The notes below the pieces were generated by a model. That model ran no database searches and was not told the origin of the DNA. It saw only the letters and a program-made list of their open reading frames with translations. 19,748 nt of DNA from CAYLZN01 sp964387935 (GTDB lineage: Bacteria; Acidobacteriota; Vicinamibacteria; Vicinamibacterales; JAFNAJ01): positions 1 through 19,748 of the forward strand of contig CAYLZN010000075.1 of assembly GCA_964387935.1 (NCBI GenBank), in the 5' to 3' direction. Each line of letters starts with the position of its first letter. The stretch's first letter is position 1. Both the position numbers and the translations under genes were made by a program. Positions 1 through 6,950 of this stretch are shown in pieces.

Positions 1-12
1 GCTTGGCGCGCT

Positions 13-270
13 CTACCCCGCGGTCGGCGGATCTCCTTCTGCTTCGTCCTCGCGCTGGGTTTCGGCCTGCTGCTTTGCCTCCAGCACCTGCTTCGCCCCT
101 GGCTGGAAGAGGGCCTGCACCGTCAGGCCGACGTTCGCGAAGGCACTGGCCGACCCGCGGTGGCGGCGCGCCGGCAGGCGTCCCCCGGACGACATCCAAC
201 GCAGGATGCGCCAGCCCCCCCAGAGGCCGATCGCCAAGGCCATCAGAACAAATGGGTTGAGTGCGGTCAT
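13..270 (-). CDS. Small hypothetical membrane-anchored protein
   Basis: An 85-aa reading frame with one hydrophobic N-terminal segment (about residues 5-22, with PFVLMALAIGLWGG), followed by a basic stretch and an acidic, Gln/Glu-rich tail. The frame looks like a single-pass protein with its tail in the cytoplasm or periplasm. GAGG lies about 9 nt before the ATG. It lies downstream of the nucleotidyltransferase pair on the same strand, separated by a heptamer repeat. I do not recognise a family. The hydrophobic start and plausible ribosome site support it, but the frame is short and the overlapping plus-strand frame is Pro/Ala/Arg-rich noise. Confidence 0.5.
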   Translation of the reverse strand: MTALNPFVLMALAIGLWGGWRILRWMSSGGRLPARRHRGSASAFANVGLTVQALFQPGAKQVLEAKQQAETQREDEAEGDPPTAG

Positions 271-283
271 ACTCTACCGCCTC

Positions 284-338
284 GAGCCCTGAGCCCCGAG
301 CCCTGAGCCCTGAGCCCCGAGCCCTGAGCCCTGAGCCT
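284..338. repeat. Tandem 7-bp repeat, GAGCCCT/GAGCCCC (about 8 units)
   Basis: Units GAGCCCT or GAGCCCC follow without a break from 284 to 332, and a last partial unit runs to 338. On the minus strand it reads GGCTCAG and begins 2 nt after the TAG stop (341-343) of the 53-aa gene. It fills the gap to the next minus-strand gene. Confidence 0.95.
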
Positions 339-340
339 GC

Positions 341-502
341 CTAGCTCACCGTGATACGCCACGCCACCCGTTTCCGCAGGAAGTTCGTCCGCTTCGCGGG
401 CGGCAGGGCCTGCCACCGCCGGATCAAATCTCGCAGCGCGCGCTCACTCTCTTTTTCGAGCGCGGCGAGACGGACCTGGCGGCCTGGACGAGCTTTCGGC
501 AC
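341..502 (-). CDS. Small basic partner protein of the upstream nucleotidyltransferase
   Basis: A 53-aa basic, probably helical protein containing ALEKESERALRDLIRRW and LPPAKRTNFLRKR. A GTG start at 502 is chosen because GGAGAAGG lies 5 nt upstream; the in-frame ATG at 520 has no such site. It overlaps the last 59 nt of the nucleotidyltransferase gene in another frame, so the two are probably translationally linked. Short proteins of this LPP-x-x-R-x-x-FLR type beside nucleotidyltransferases are familiar to me, but I cannot name the family. A toxin-antitoxin or regulatory-partner role is inferred only from the pairing. Confidence 0.6.
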   Translation of the reverse strand: MPKARPGRQVRLAALEKESERALRDLIRRWQALPPAKRTNFLRKRVAWRITVS

Positions 503-944
503 GAGCCTTCTCCAGCACATCGAGCACCGCGAGGTCTCGGGCCCGACCTGCGGCACGCTTGCTCTTGATGATGTCCTCGAGAGCGGCCACGAGGACGACC
601 ACGCCATCGATATCGACCTGTGACGCCCGCGCCCGGAGCCCCTCGAACGAACGCACGCCATGGATTACCGTCATGAAATCGAGCTGCAGCCCGTCATCGT
701 CCCTGACCACTCGATAGAGGTCCGACGCCGGGTAGTACGGGCGCAGGATGGTGGCGCCGAGCCGGGCCGCCAGCGTCTTCAGCTTCTGCATGTTCCGCGG
801 CGACTTGCGGAACAGGAAGTCCAGATCGACGGTTGTGACCGGCGCCCCCTGCAGCGCCGCCGCGGCGTTGCCGATGAGCACGGCTTCGAGGCCCACGTCG
901 GCCAGGGCCCGACCGACGAGCATGAGCAGCGGCGTCGCATCCAT
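444..944 (-). CDS. Minimal nucleotidyltransferase (MNT / AbiEii-like fold)
   Basis: A 166-aa protein. It shows the nucleotidyltransferase signature: IGNAAAALQG (residues 24-33), then TTVDLDFLF with Asp40 and Asp42, and a third acidic strand GLQLDF with Asp89. The tail has DIIKSKRAAGRARDLAVLDVL, usual in this family. Such proteins transfer NMP groups to tRNA or protein and are often toxin or antitoxin parts; the target here is unknown. The ATG at 944 is chosen because residues encoded further upstream are repeat-derived Pro/Arg/Ala. There is no clear Shine-Dalgarno site, but TATACT lies 7 nt upstream, suggesting a leaderless message. It is divergent from the YkvA gene and overlaps the 53-aa gene. 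Confidence 0.8.
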   Translation of the reverse strand: MDATPLLMLVGRALADVGLEAVLIGNAAAALQGAPVTTVDLDFLFRKSPRNMQKLKTLAARLGATILRPYYPASDLYRVVRDDDGLQLDFMTVIHGVRSFEGLRARASQVDIDGVVVLVAALEDIIKSKRAAGRARDLAVLDVLEKARAESSSRPPGPSRRARKRE

Positions 945-951
945 CGCTGGC

Positions 952-957
952 AGTATA
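952..957 (-). promoter_or_regulatory. Possible -10 box (TATACT) placing transcription start at the start codon
   Basis: TATACT on the minus strand matches TATAAT at five of six bases and sits 7 nt before the nucleotidyltransferase ATG. Transcription would start at or next to the A of ATG. No convincing -35 is visible, since the heptamer repeat occupies that place. Confidence 0.35.
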
Positions 958-958
958 C

Positions 959-1014
959 GGCTCGCGGCTCGCGGCTTGCGGCTCGCGGCGGGCGGCGGGC
1001 GGCGGGCGGCTCGC
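959..1014. repeat. Tandem 7-bp repeat, GGCTCGC/GGCTTGC/GGCGGGC (8 units)
   Basis: Eight consecutive heptamers in exact phase: GGCTCGC twice, GGCTTGC, GGCTCGC, GGCGGGC three times, GGCTCGC. The repeat lies between the divergent nucleotidyltransferase and YkvA genes, immediately behind the nucleotidyltransferase start. The rest of the gap (1015-1087) shows nothing clear. Confidence 0.95.
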
Positions 1015-1087
1015 GAGCGGCCTCCGGCGCTCGGCAAGCCCGGTGGGAATCGGGCCGGTGGTCGCCAGCCAGTCGCCGCCAGCCGTG

Positions 1088-1115
1088 TTGCGCCCCGCGC
1101 AAACTCCTGCATAAT
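1088..1115 (+). promoter_or_regulatory. Possible promoter for the YkvA gene
   Basis: TTGCGC (1088-1093), a 16-nt spacer and CATAAT (1110-1115). The -10 matches five of six consensus bases and the -35 only three. It lies about 25 nt before the start codon, in the only A/T-rich patch of this gap. Confidence 0.35.
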
Positions 1116-1120
1116 CGATC

Positions 1121-1137
1121 CCGGAGGTTCGCTCCGG
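1121..1137 (+). promoter_or_regulatory. Hairpin that contains the ribosome binding site of the YkvA gene
   Basis: CCGGAG (1121-1126) is perfectly complementary to CTCCGG (1132-1137) with a 5-nt loop. The only GGAGG upstream of the ATG at 1142 is inside this stem and its loop edge, and it is 14 nt from the ATG, longer than usual. Folding would hide it. Confidence 0.4.
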
Positions 1138-1141
1138 ACCA

Positions 1142-1501
1142 ATGGCCCCTCATGCCTTTTCGTTACTGTCCCGCCCGGGGCTCCTGGGCTTGCTCCTCCG
1201 GCGCATTCGCCTCGCGGTCCGGCTCGCCCGCGAGCCGCGCGTGCCCGTGGCGATCAAGGCCTTGCTCGCCCTTCCGGTGGTCTACCTTGTCTCGCCGATC
1301 GACCTGTTGCCGGATCTCGTGCCGTTGCTGGGCCAGATCGACGACCTCGGCGTCGTGATGCTCGCGCTCGAAGGTTTCCTGAAGCTCTGCCCGCCGCATC
1401 TCGTCTCCTTCCATCGTGATGCGCTGGACGCCATGCGCCCCTACTCCCCCGTCCCCGACCGCGACGTTGTCATCGACGTCCCGTTCAAGCGGGGGGGATG
1501 A
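1142..1501 (+). CDS. YkvA / DUF1232 family membrane protein
   Basis: A 119-aa protein with the DUF1232 core: a hydrophobic stretch ALLALPVVYLVSPIDLLPD and then LVPLLGQIDDLGVVMLAL (about residues 40-80). The SPIDLLPD...G.IDD pattern defines the family, whose members are small membrane-associated proteins of unknown function. The N-terminal 35 residues are Arg/Leu-rich. The ATG at 1142 is the first start in frame. The gene is divergent from the nucleotidyltransferase and convergent with the sulfotransferase. A 10-bp hairpin follows its stop directly. I am confident of the family; no role can be given. Confidence 0.88.
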   Translation: MAPHAFSLLSRPGLLGLLLRRIRLAVRLAREPRVPVAIKALLALPVVYLVSPIDLLPDLVPLLGQIDDLGVVMLALEGFLKLCPPHLVSFHRDALDAMRPYSPVPDRDVVIDVPFKRGG

Positions 1502-1524
1502 GGCCGGGCCTGAAAGGCCCGGCC
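1502..1524 (+). terminator. Perfect 10-bp hairpin immediately after the YkvA stop
   Basis: GGCCGGGCCT (1502-1511) pairs exactly with AGGCCCGGCC (1515-1524) around a GAA loop, starting on the base after the TGA. No T-run follows, so it is not a classical intrinsic terminator. It may act as a 3' end stabiliser or be a palindromic repeat unit. Confidence 0.5.
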
Positions 1525-1576
1525 CTCCGAAAGGCCCAATTGGCCCGGCGCTCCGAAAGGCCCAATTGGCCCGGCC
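1525..1576. repeat. Two tandem copies of a 26-bp unit
   Basis: The unit begins CTCCGAAAGGCCC and contains CCAATTGG. It is found at 1525-1550 and again at 1551-1576, nearly identical. The units share AAAGGCCC and GGCCC pieces with the hairpin just before them. Confidence 0.85.
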
Positions 1577-1750
1577 CTCCGTACGCCGTAAGCCCCAAGC
1601 CGTACGCCCCCCGTCCGTACGCCGCCGTACGCCGTAAGCCGTACGCCGTACGCCCTCCGTCCGTACGCCGCCGTACGCCGTAAGCCGTACGCCGTACGCC
1701 CTCCGTCCGTACGCCGCCGTACGCCGTAAGCCGTACGCCGCACGCCCTCC
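1577..1750. repeat. GTACGCC heptamer repeat with a higher-order 46-bp period
   Basis: The space is made of GTACGCC and GTAAGCC units with occasional 3-4 bp insertions (GCC, CTCC, GTCC). From 1612 onward the same 46-bp block occurs about three times, beginning at 1612, 1658 and 1704. On the minus strand it reads GGCGTAC and ends within a few bases of the sulfotransferase stop codon. Confidence 0.95.
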
Positions 1751-1752
1751 TT

Positions 1753-2388
1753 TCACCGCCTGTTCCGATACAACTGCCGTTCCACCGCCCCGGCCATGGC
1801 CCGTTCGTCGAGCCGCCCGCCGAGGAACGCGTTGATGCGCGCCACGTGGGACGTGGCGTCCGCGACGATCTCGTGGTAGTGGACCTCGAGGACCTCGAAC
1901 TGCGGGCTCCGCGCGAGAAAGGCCTTCGTCTTGCGGAGGTGCTCCTCCCAGAGACGCGCGACCTCGGCGTCCTTCGCAGGATCGACCGCCTGTCCCCGGC
2001 GGACGAGCATGGCGTTCTGCGAGGCAATGACCTCCGCCAGGTGCCGGCGCATGAAGATCACGCGGTAGTTGAGGGTCGGCGGGAGGTAGGTGAGCAGGAA
2101 CGAGATGACCTTGATCGCGCGCCCGCGCGCCCCGACCACCCAGCGGGTATCGGCGTCGGTGTTGAGCCGCTCCACCCGCGCGTCCTCGAAGTAGCCGAGC
2201 GGGTTGCTCTCGTCGGCCTCGCGAGCGGCGTCGGCCACAACCGGCAGGCCGCCAGCGGCGAGCATCCGCATCATCATCGAGGTGCCCGAGCGCGGCAGCC
2301 CGGAGACAACGACGACTGGCTCACCGAACCGCAGGCGTCGGACCGTGCGCTGGAGCCACGCGGCCATGTCGGGGCGGTATGCTAGCAT
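1753..2388 (-). CDS. Sulfotransferase family protein
   Basis: About 211 aa from the start chosen. The 5'-phosphosulfate loop is VVVVSGLPRSGTSMMMR near the N-terminus and the 3'-phosphate strand is YRVIFMRRHLAEVIASQ further on, the two PAPS-binding elements of cytosolic-type sulfotransferases. The C-terminus has FLGGRLDERAMAGAVERQLYRNR, also usual. It moves sulfate from PAPS to an unknown acceptor. PAPS would come from the cys operon 10 kb downstream. The start is uncertain: ATGs at 2430, 2388 and 2367 are possible and none has a good ribosome site. The 2430 start would run through the signal peptide of the divergent gene, and the family normally has a short N-terminus, so 2388 or 2367 is likelier. 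Confidence 0.88.
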   Translation of the reverse strand: MLAYRPDMAAWLQRTVRRLRFGEPVVVVSGLPRSGTSMMMRMLAAGGLPVVADAAREADESNPLGYFEDARVERLNTDADTRWVVGARGRAIKVISFLLTYLPPTLNYRVIFMRRHLAEVIASQNAMLVRRGQAVDPAKDAEVARLWEEHLRKTKAFLARSPQFEVLEVHYHEIVADATSHVARINAFLGGRLDERAMAGAVERQLYRNRR

Positions 2389-4633
2389 GCCGGGGTTGGG
2401 TCGATCCTGCTCGCGAGCCGCGCTCGGCATCCTCGCGTTCTGCCTGCTCTGCGCATGGCCGTCCGTCGCTGACGCCTACGTCGGCCCGGGCGCCGGCTTC
2501 GCCCTGCTCTCGTCGTTCCTCGTCGCGTTCGTGACGGTCTTCGCCGTGATCGGCTCGCTGCTGATCTGGCCGTTCCGGACGCTCTGGCGGCTGGTTCGCC
2601 ATGGGCGACCGAAGGCCGCCCGGATCGACCGCCTCATCATCGTCGGCCTCGACGGCCAGGACCCTGAGCTGACCGACCGCCTGATGGCCTCCGGGCGGCT
2701 CCCACACTTCTCGGCCCTCGCCCGCCAGGGCAGCTACCAGCGCATCGCGACGACGTATCCGCCGGTGTCGCCGGTCGCGTGGTCGACCTTCGCGACCGGC
2801 GTGACTCCGGCCAAACACAATATCTTCGATTTCCTCGACCGCGACCGCCGGACCTACCTGCCGCGGCTGTCGTCCACCGCGACCGACACGGCGACGCGCG
2901 TGCTGAAGGTGGGCCGGTACCGGATCCCGCTGGGACGCCCGTCGATCAGGCTCCTGCGTAAATCGAAGCCCTTCTGGACGATTCTCGGCGAGCGCCGCAT
3001 CTGGTCCACCGTGTTGCGCGTCCCGATCACGTTTCCGCCCGACCGGTTCTACGGCGCCGAGTTGAGCGCGATGGCGGTACCGGACCTGCTCGGCACGCAG
3101 GGGACCTTCCTGCTGTTCACGACCAGGCCTTCCTCCGGGGAGGGTTTCAAGGAGGGCGGGATTCGCGTGCCGCTCGCCCTGTCTGGCACGCGGGCCGAGG
3201 GCACCCTGCACGGCCCGGAGAACACGTTCCTCGAGGGTCATCCCCCCCTCGCCCTGCCGCTTGCAATCGACCCCGACGCCGACGGCTCGGGCGCGACGGT
3301 CACCATCGGGAGCGCATCCGTCCATCTCGCCGTGGGCGAGTTGAGTGCCTGGGTGCCGCTCACCTTCAAGGCCATGCCCGGCGTGAAGGTCGCTGGGCTC
3401 ACCCGCCTGCAGGTGCTCGAACTGGGCGAGCACGTCTCGCTGTACGCCTCCCCCCTCAACCTCGACCCCGAGCGCCCGGCCATGCCGGTCTCGCACCCCG
3501 GCTACTACGCGAACTACTTGGCGAAGAAGATCGGCCCGTTTGCCACGCTGGGCCTGGCCGAGGATACGTGGGCGCTGAACGAGCGCGTGATCGGCGATGC
3601 GACGTTCCTGCAGATGACGTGGGACATCGACGCCGAGCGGCAGCGCATGTTCTTCGCCGCGCTGGACAGGCTCCGCAAGGGCGCGCTCGTGTGCGTGTTC
3701 GACGCCACCGACCGCATCCAGCACATGTTCTGGCGCTATCTCGAGCCGGGACACCCGGCCGACGGGCCGGGCGCAAGCGCCGAGGACCGGCGCGCCATCG
3801 ACACCCTGTACGAGCGCAACGACGCGCTGGTCGGCCGCGTCATGGCGACGCTGGGGTCACGCGACCTGCTGATGGTCCTCTCGGACCATGGCTTCACGTC
3901 CTTCCGTCGCGGCGTGAACGTCAACGCGTGGCTGCTGGCGCATGGCTACCTCGCGCTTCGCCCGGGCGCCGACGGGCGCGCCGAGTGGCTGCGCGAGGTG
4001 GACTGGTCCCGCACCCGCGCCTACTGCCTCGGCCTGTCGGGTCTCTTCCTCAACGTTCGCGGCCGCGAAGCCCAGGGCATCGTCGAGCCGGGCGCGGAGG
4101 CCGCGGCGCTGCGAGCCGAACTGTGCGGGAAGCTCTCGGGGCTGCGCGACGCCGAACAGGACGCCATCGGCATTGCCGAAGCCTTCGACACGCGCGCGCT
4201 CTACGCGGGCCCCTATCTCGAGAACGCGCCCGATGTGATCCTCGGCTACAACCGTGGCTACCGCGTCTCGTGGGATTGCGCCACGGGCGTGGTGGCGGGC
4301 CCGGTGTTCGAGGACAACACGAAGGCGTGGAGCGGTGACCACTGCATCGACCCGCGCCTCGTGCCTGGCGTGTTCTTCTGCAACCGTGCGGTGGAAACCG
4401 AGGTGCCGGGGCTCGTGGACATCGCGCCCACCGTCTTGTCGCTCTTCGGCGTCGATCCACCGAAGCACATGGACGGGCGTGTGCTGGCCATCGGCGAACC
4501 GCGTCCCGTCCCCACTGCCGCGGCCCCGACCGGCCCGGCCCCGAGGGCCACCGTGTCGGATGCCGCACCACCGCCGAGGGCAACGGCGCCATCGAAGAAG
4601 TCGGCCGCGCGCAAGAAGCGGAGGGCGTCATGA
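2387..4633 (+). CDS. Alkaline phosphatase superfamily protein (type I phosphodiesterase / nucleotide pyrophosphatase), paralog 1
   Basis: 748 aa. Residues 1-30 look like a signal peptide ending SVADA, followed by YVGPGAGFA and a membrane segment at about 39-61. The catalytic domain begins LIIVGLDGQDPEL (metal ligand Asp89). PPVSPVAWSTFATG places Ser128 where phosphodiesterases of this fold carry the Thr nucleophile. Later come LSDHGF (Asp500, His501) and WSGDHC (Asp651, His652), metal ligands. The last 40 residues are Ala/Pro/Lys-rich and disordered. It probably hydrolyses or transfers a phosphoryl headgroup on the outer side of the cytoplasmic membrane; the substrate is unknown. The ATG at 2387 is chosen for the signal peptide, with GGGGCGG 9 nt before. 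Its stop overlaps the next start as ATGA. Confidence 0.9.
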   Translation: MPGLGRSCSRAALGILAFCLLCAWPSVADAYVGPGAGFALLSSFLVAFVTVFAVIGSLLIWPFRTLWRLVRHGRPKAARIDRLIIVGLDGQDPELTDRLMASGRLPHFSALARQGSYQRIATTYPPVSPVAWSTFATGVTPAKHNIFDFLDRDRRTYLPRLSSTATDTATRVLKVGRYRIPLGRPSIRLLRKSKPFWTILGERRIWSTVLRVPITFPPDRFYGAELSAMAVPDLLGTQGTFLLFTTRPSSGEGFKEGGIRVPLALSGTRAEGTLHGPENTFLEGHPPLALPLAIDPDADGSGATVTIGSASVHLAVGELSAWVPLTFKAMPGVKVAGLTRLQVLELGEHVSLYASPLNLDPERPAMPVSHPGYYANYLAKKIGPFATLGLAEDTWALNERVIGDATFLQMTWDIDAERQRMFFAALDRLRKGALVCVFDATDRIQHMFWRYLEPGHPADGPGASAEDRRAIDTLYERNDALVGRVMATLGSRDLLMVLSDHGFTSFRRGVNVNAWLLAHGYLALRPGADGRAEWLREVDWSRTRAYCLGLSGLFLNVRGREAQGIVEPGAEAAALRAELCGKLSGLRDAEQDAIGIAEAFDTRALYAGPYLENAPDVILGYNRGYRVSWDCATGVVAGPVFEDNTKAWSGDHCIDPRLVPGVFFCNRAVETEVPGLVDIAPTVLSLFGVDPPKHMDGRVLAIGEPRPVPTAAAPTGPAPRATVSDAAPPPRATAPSKKSAARKKRRAS

Positions 4634-6607
4634 GTGCGCGACGACACCTCGCGCTGTTCCTGCTCGGCGCGATCGCCCTCGCCGCAGGCACACAAGCGGC
4701 CTGCACCACGCGCGGGCGCGCCTCCGCCGAACNNNNNNNNNNTCATCGTCCTCGGGTTCGACGGCATGGACTCCCCGCTGACGACGGCGTTGATCGAGGC
4801 CGGCCGGCGGCCCAAACTCGAGCGGCTCGCCGCCGCCGGCGGCTTCGAGCCGCTCGAGACGTCCGTGCCGCCGCAGAGCCCCGTGGCCTGGTCGAGCTTC
4901 ATCACCGGCCTCGACGCCGGGGGACATGGCATCTTCGACTTCGTGCACCGCGATCCCGCCACGCTCGAGCCCTTCCTCTCCACGTCGCGGGCCGAGCCGG
5001 CCTCGTGGGTGCTGACGCTGGGGCGCTGGCAGTTGCCCCTGTCCGGCGGACGCGTGGAACTGCTCCGGCGGGGCACGCCGTTCTGGGAGGTTCTCGAGTC
5101 GCGAGGCATCGAGACGACGATCATCCGTATGCCGGCGAACTTCCCGCCGTCCGGCACGGCGACGCGCGAGCTGAGCGGCATGGGCACGCCGGATCTGCTC
5201 GGCACGTACGGCACTTTTTCCTTCTACTCGTCGATGCCGTTCGCCTTTGCCGGGCGCACGCTCTCGGGCGGCGCCGGCCACCAGGTGCGGCTGTCGAACG
5301 GCGTCATCGAGGCCCGCATCGACGGCCCCGCGAATCCCTTCCGGACCGACGGCCAGAAGCTCAGCGCGCCCTTCCGTGTCTTCGTCGATGCCACGCGGCC
5401 CGTGGCCAGGCTCGTCGTCGGCGACGTCGAGCGTATCCTGCAGGTCGGTGAGTGGAGCGACTGGATTCCGATCTCGTTCCGCATGGCGCCCACGCAGTCG
5501 GTCACCGGCATCTGCCGCTTCTTCCTGAAGCAGACGCAGCCGGACTTCGAGATGTACGTGACGCCGGTCAATCTCGATCCAATGGACCCCGCTCTGCCCA
5601 TCTCGACGCCGGCGGGTTACGCCGCTGAACTCGCGCGCGCCACGGGGCGCTTCTACACCCAGGGCATGCCAGAGGACACCAAGAGCCTCAAGGAGCAGTT
5701 GCTCACCGCGCAGGAATTCCTCGCGCAGGCGCGGCTGGCGGGCGACGAGAACGTCCGGCAGTTCCGCTACGTGCTGGACCGTCACGCTGGCGGGTTTCTC
5801 TTCTACTACTTCGGGAACGCCGACCAGATCTCGCACATGATGTGGCGAGCCATGGACCCGGATCACCCGGCATACAGCGCCACGCGGGACGCGCCGTTCG
5901 CCCAGGTCATCCCGGACATCTACGTCCAGTTCGACGCCCTGGCCGGGGAGGCCCTGGCGCACGCCGGGCCCGAGACGCTGGTCGTCGTCATGTCCGATCA
6001 CGGCTTCACCTCGTGGCGGCGCTCGTTCCACCTGAATAGCTGGCTGCGCGACCAGGGGTACCTCGCGCTGCGCGACCCGAAACGGCGCGACGACCCCGGC
6101 TTTTTCGCCAACGTGGACTGGTCTCGCACGAAGGCGTACGGCCTCGGCCTGAACGGGCTCTACGTCAACCTGCGGGGCCGCGAGAAGGACGGGGCGGTGG
6201 CCCCGGCTGATCGCGAGCGGCTGATGAACGAGATCTCGGCGAAGCTCCTCGCGGCGCTCGATCCGAAGACCGGACGTCCCGCCGTGACGAAGATGTACTC
6301 GCGCGAGCAGGCGTTTCGCGACCGCGGCGCGCTCGACGTCGGGCCGGACCTGCTGGTCGGCTACGCGAAGGGGACACGCGGGTCAGACGAGTCCGCGCTG
6401 GGCGGCATGCCTCCCGACGTCATCGTGGACAACCTGAGCGAGTGGAGCGGCGATCACTGCATGGATCACGAGACCGTCCCCGGCGTCCTGTTCACCAGCC
6501 GGCCGCTGCAGGTGAAGGCCACGAGCCTGCAGGGCCTCGCAGCCGCGCTGCTCGCCGAGTTCGGCATCACCGGATTCCCGGCGAGGTCCGGCGGGACTGA
6601 GCCATGA
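4630..6607 (+). CDS. Alkaline phosphatase superfamily lipoprotein (phosphodiesterase), paralog 2, interrupted by an assembly gap
   Basis: About 655-660 aa. The ATG at 4630 overlaps the previous stop (ATGA) and encodes a clear lipoprotein signal, LALFLLGAIALAAGTQAAC. After the 10-N run the protein continues one frame over with IVLGFDGMDSPL. As printed the two parts are out of frame, so the gap is best read as a mis-sized stretch, not a mutation. Catalytic features: Asp in GFDGMD, the Ser codon at 4877-4879 in QSPVAWSSF (nucleophile place), MSDHGF (Asp and His codons at 5996-6001) and WSGDHC near 6445. It is paralogous along its length with the upstream protein, sharing for example INFP/GTYGTF-type and SLYVTPVNLDP-type segments. 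Lipid-anchored, probably periplasmic. Confidence 0.85.
4733..4742. other. Assembly gap (10 N) inside a coding region
   Basis: Ten Ns separate the lipoprotein signal (frame of 4630) from the catalytic domain (one frame over). For the gene to be intact the true gap length must be a multiple of three, so 10 is a placeholder or an estimate. Confidence 0.97.
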
Positions 6608-6654
6608 AGAGGCTGGGACCGCTGCTGACCCGCGGCCTCCGGGAGATGACGCTC

Positions 6655-6762
6655 GAAACCGCGCCTCCATCCGCTTGGATTGCGTCCCTGACGTCAAGAC
6701 GCGCCGCTCCGCACAGGGCGGAGCTGGCGCGTGCAATCCGGCGCTCCTTGCGGCGCGGTTTC
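6655..6762 (+). other. Large nested inverted repeat / possible structured RNA or small mobile-element relic
   Basis: GAAACCGCGCC (6655-6665) is exactly complementary to GGCGCGGTTTC (6752-6762). Inside, GGATTGC (6677-6683) pairs with GCAATCC (6733-6739), ACGCGCC (6699-6705) with GGCGCGT (6726-6732), and GCTCCGC (6706-6712) with GCGGAGC (6718-6724) around a 5-nt loop. That is 32 nested base pairs with bulges of 15, 1 and 11/12 nt. It lies in the 343-nt gap (6608-6950) of the phosphodiesterase operon and contains no convincing gene. Confidence 0.65.
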
Positions 6763-6781
6763 TTCCTGTCGCCCGTCGCGT

Positions 6782-6820
6782 CACTCCCAAGTCGGCCGTG
6801 GTTCATCAGCGGGCCCAACC
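6782..6820. repeat. 39-bp dispersed element, copy 1
   Basis: It begins CACTCCCAAGTCGG and ends CCCAACC. It aligns without gaps to 19251-19289, with 33 of 39 bases the same. In both places an ACCGATN heptamer array and then a start codon follow. Between this copy and its array (6821-6891) lies C/T/G-rich DNA with degenerate CCCGTGT-like pieces. Confidence 0.8.
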
Positions 6821-6891
6821 TCGCCGTGCACTGCCCGTGTCTGTCCCGTGTCCTACCCGCGTGCTGCCCATGTCCCAGCACGGCGGCAAGC

Positions 6892-6937
6892 ACCGATTAC
6901 CGATGACCGACAACCGATAACCGATTACCGATCACCG
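6892..6937. repeat. Tandem 7-bp repeat ACCGATN (6 units plus a partial)
   Basis: Units ACCGATT, ACCGATG, ACCGACA, ACCGATA, ACCGATT, ACCGATC and a partial ACCG in exact 7-bp phase. It ends 3 nt before the GGAGG ribosome site of the 64-aa gene. Confidence 0.95.
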
Positions 6938-6950
6938 CCCGGAGGTCCTC

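Noticed and set aside
660..1419. Plus-strand frames across the nucleotidyltransferase and YkvA starts
   Set aside because: They pass through the GGCTCGC repeat and are antisense or out of frame to the two supported genes.
1577..1750. CRISPR array
   Set aside because: Repeat period is 7 (46 for the super-unit) with no unique spacers, and no cas genes are nearby.
2321..3754. 477-aa open frame antisense to the first phosphodiesterase
   Set aside because: Low-complexity Arg/Glu/Ala product, overlaps strong catalytic motifs on the other strand.
4634..6607. A longer frame that starts at 4634 and crosses the N gap in one frame
   Set aside because: Its first 33 residues are Ser/Arg/Pro-rich and carry no signal, whereas the 4630 frame has a lipoprotein signal and an ATGA overlap. 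The apparent single frame depends on the arbitrary gap length.
6604..6906. 100-aa frame overlapping the phosphodiesterase stop
   Set aside because: It runs through the nested hairpin, the 39-bp element and into the heptamer array, and its product is low-complexity Arg/Pro/Cys. More likely non-coding.
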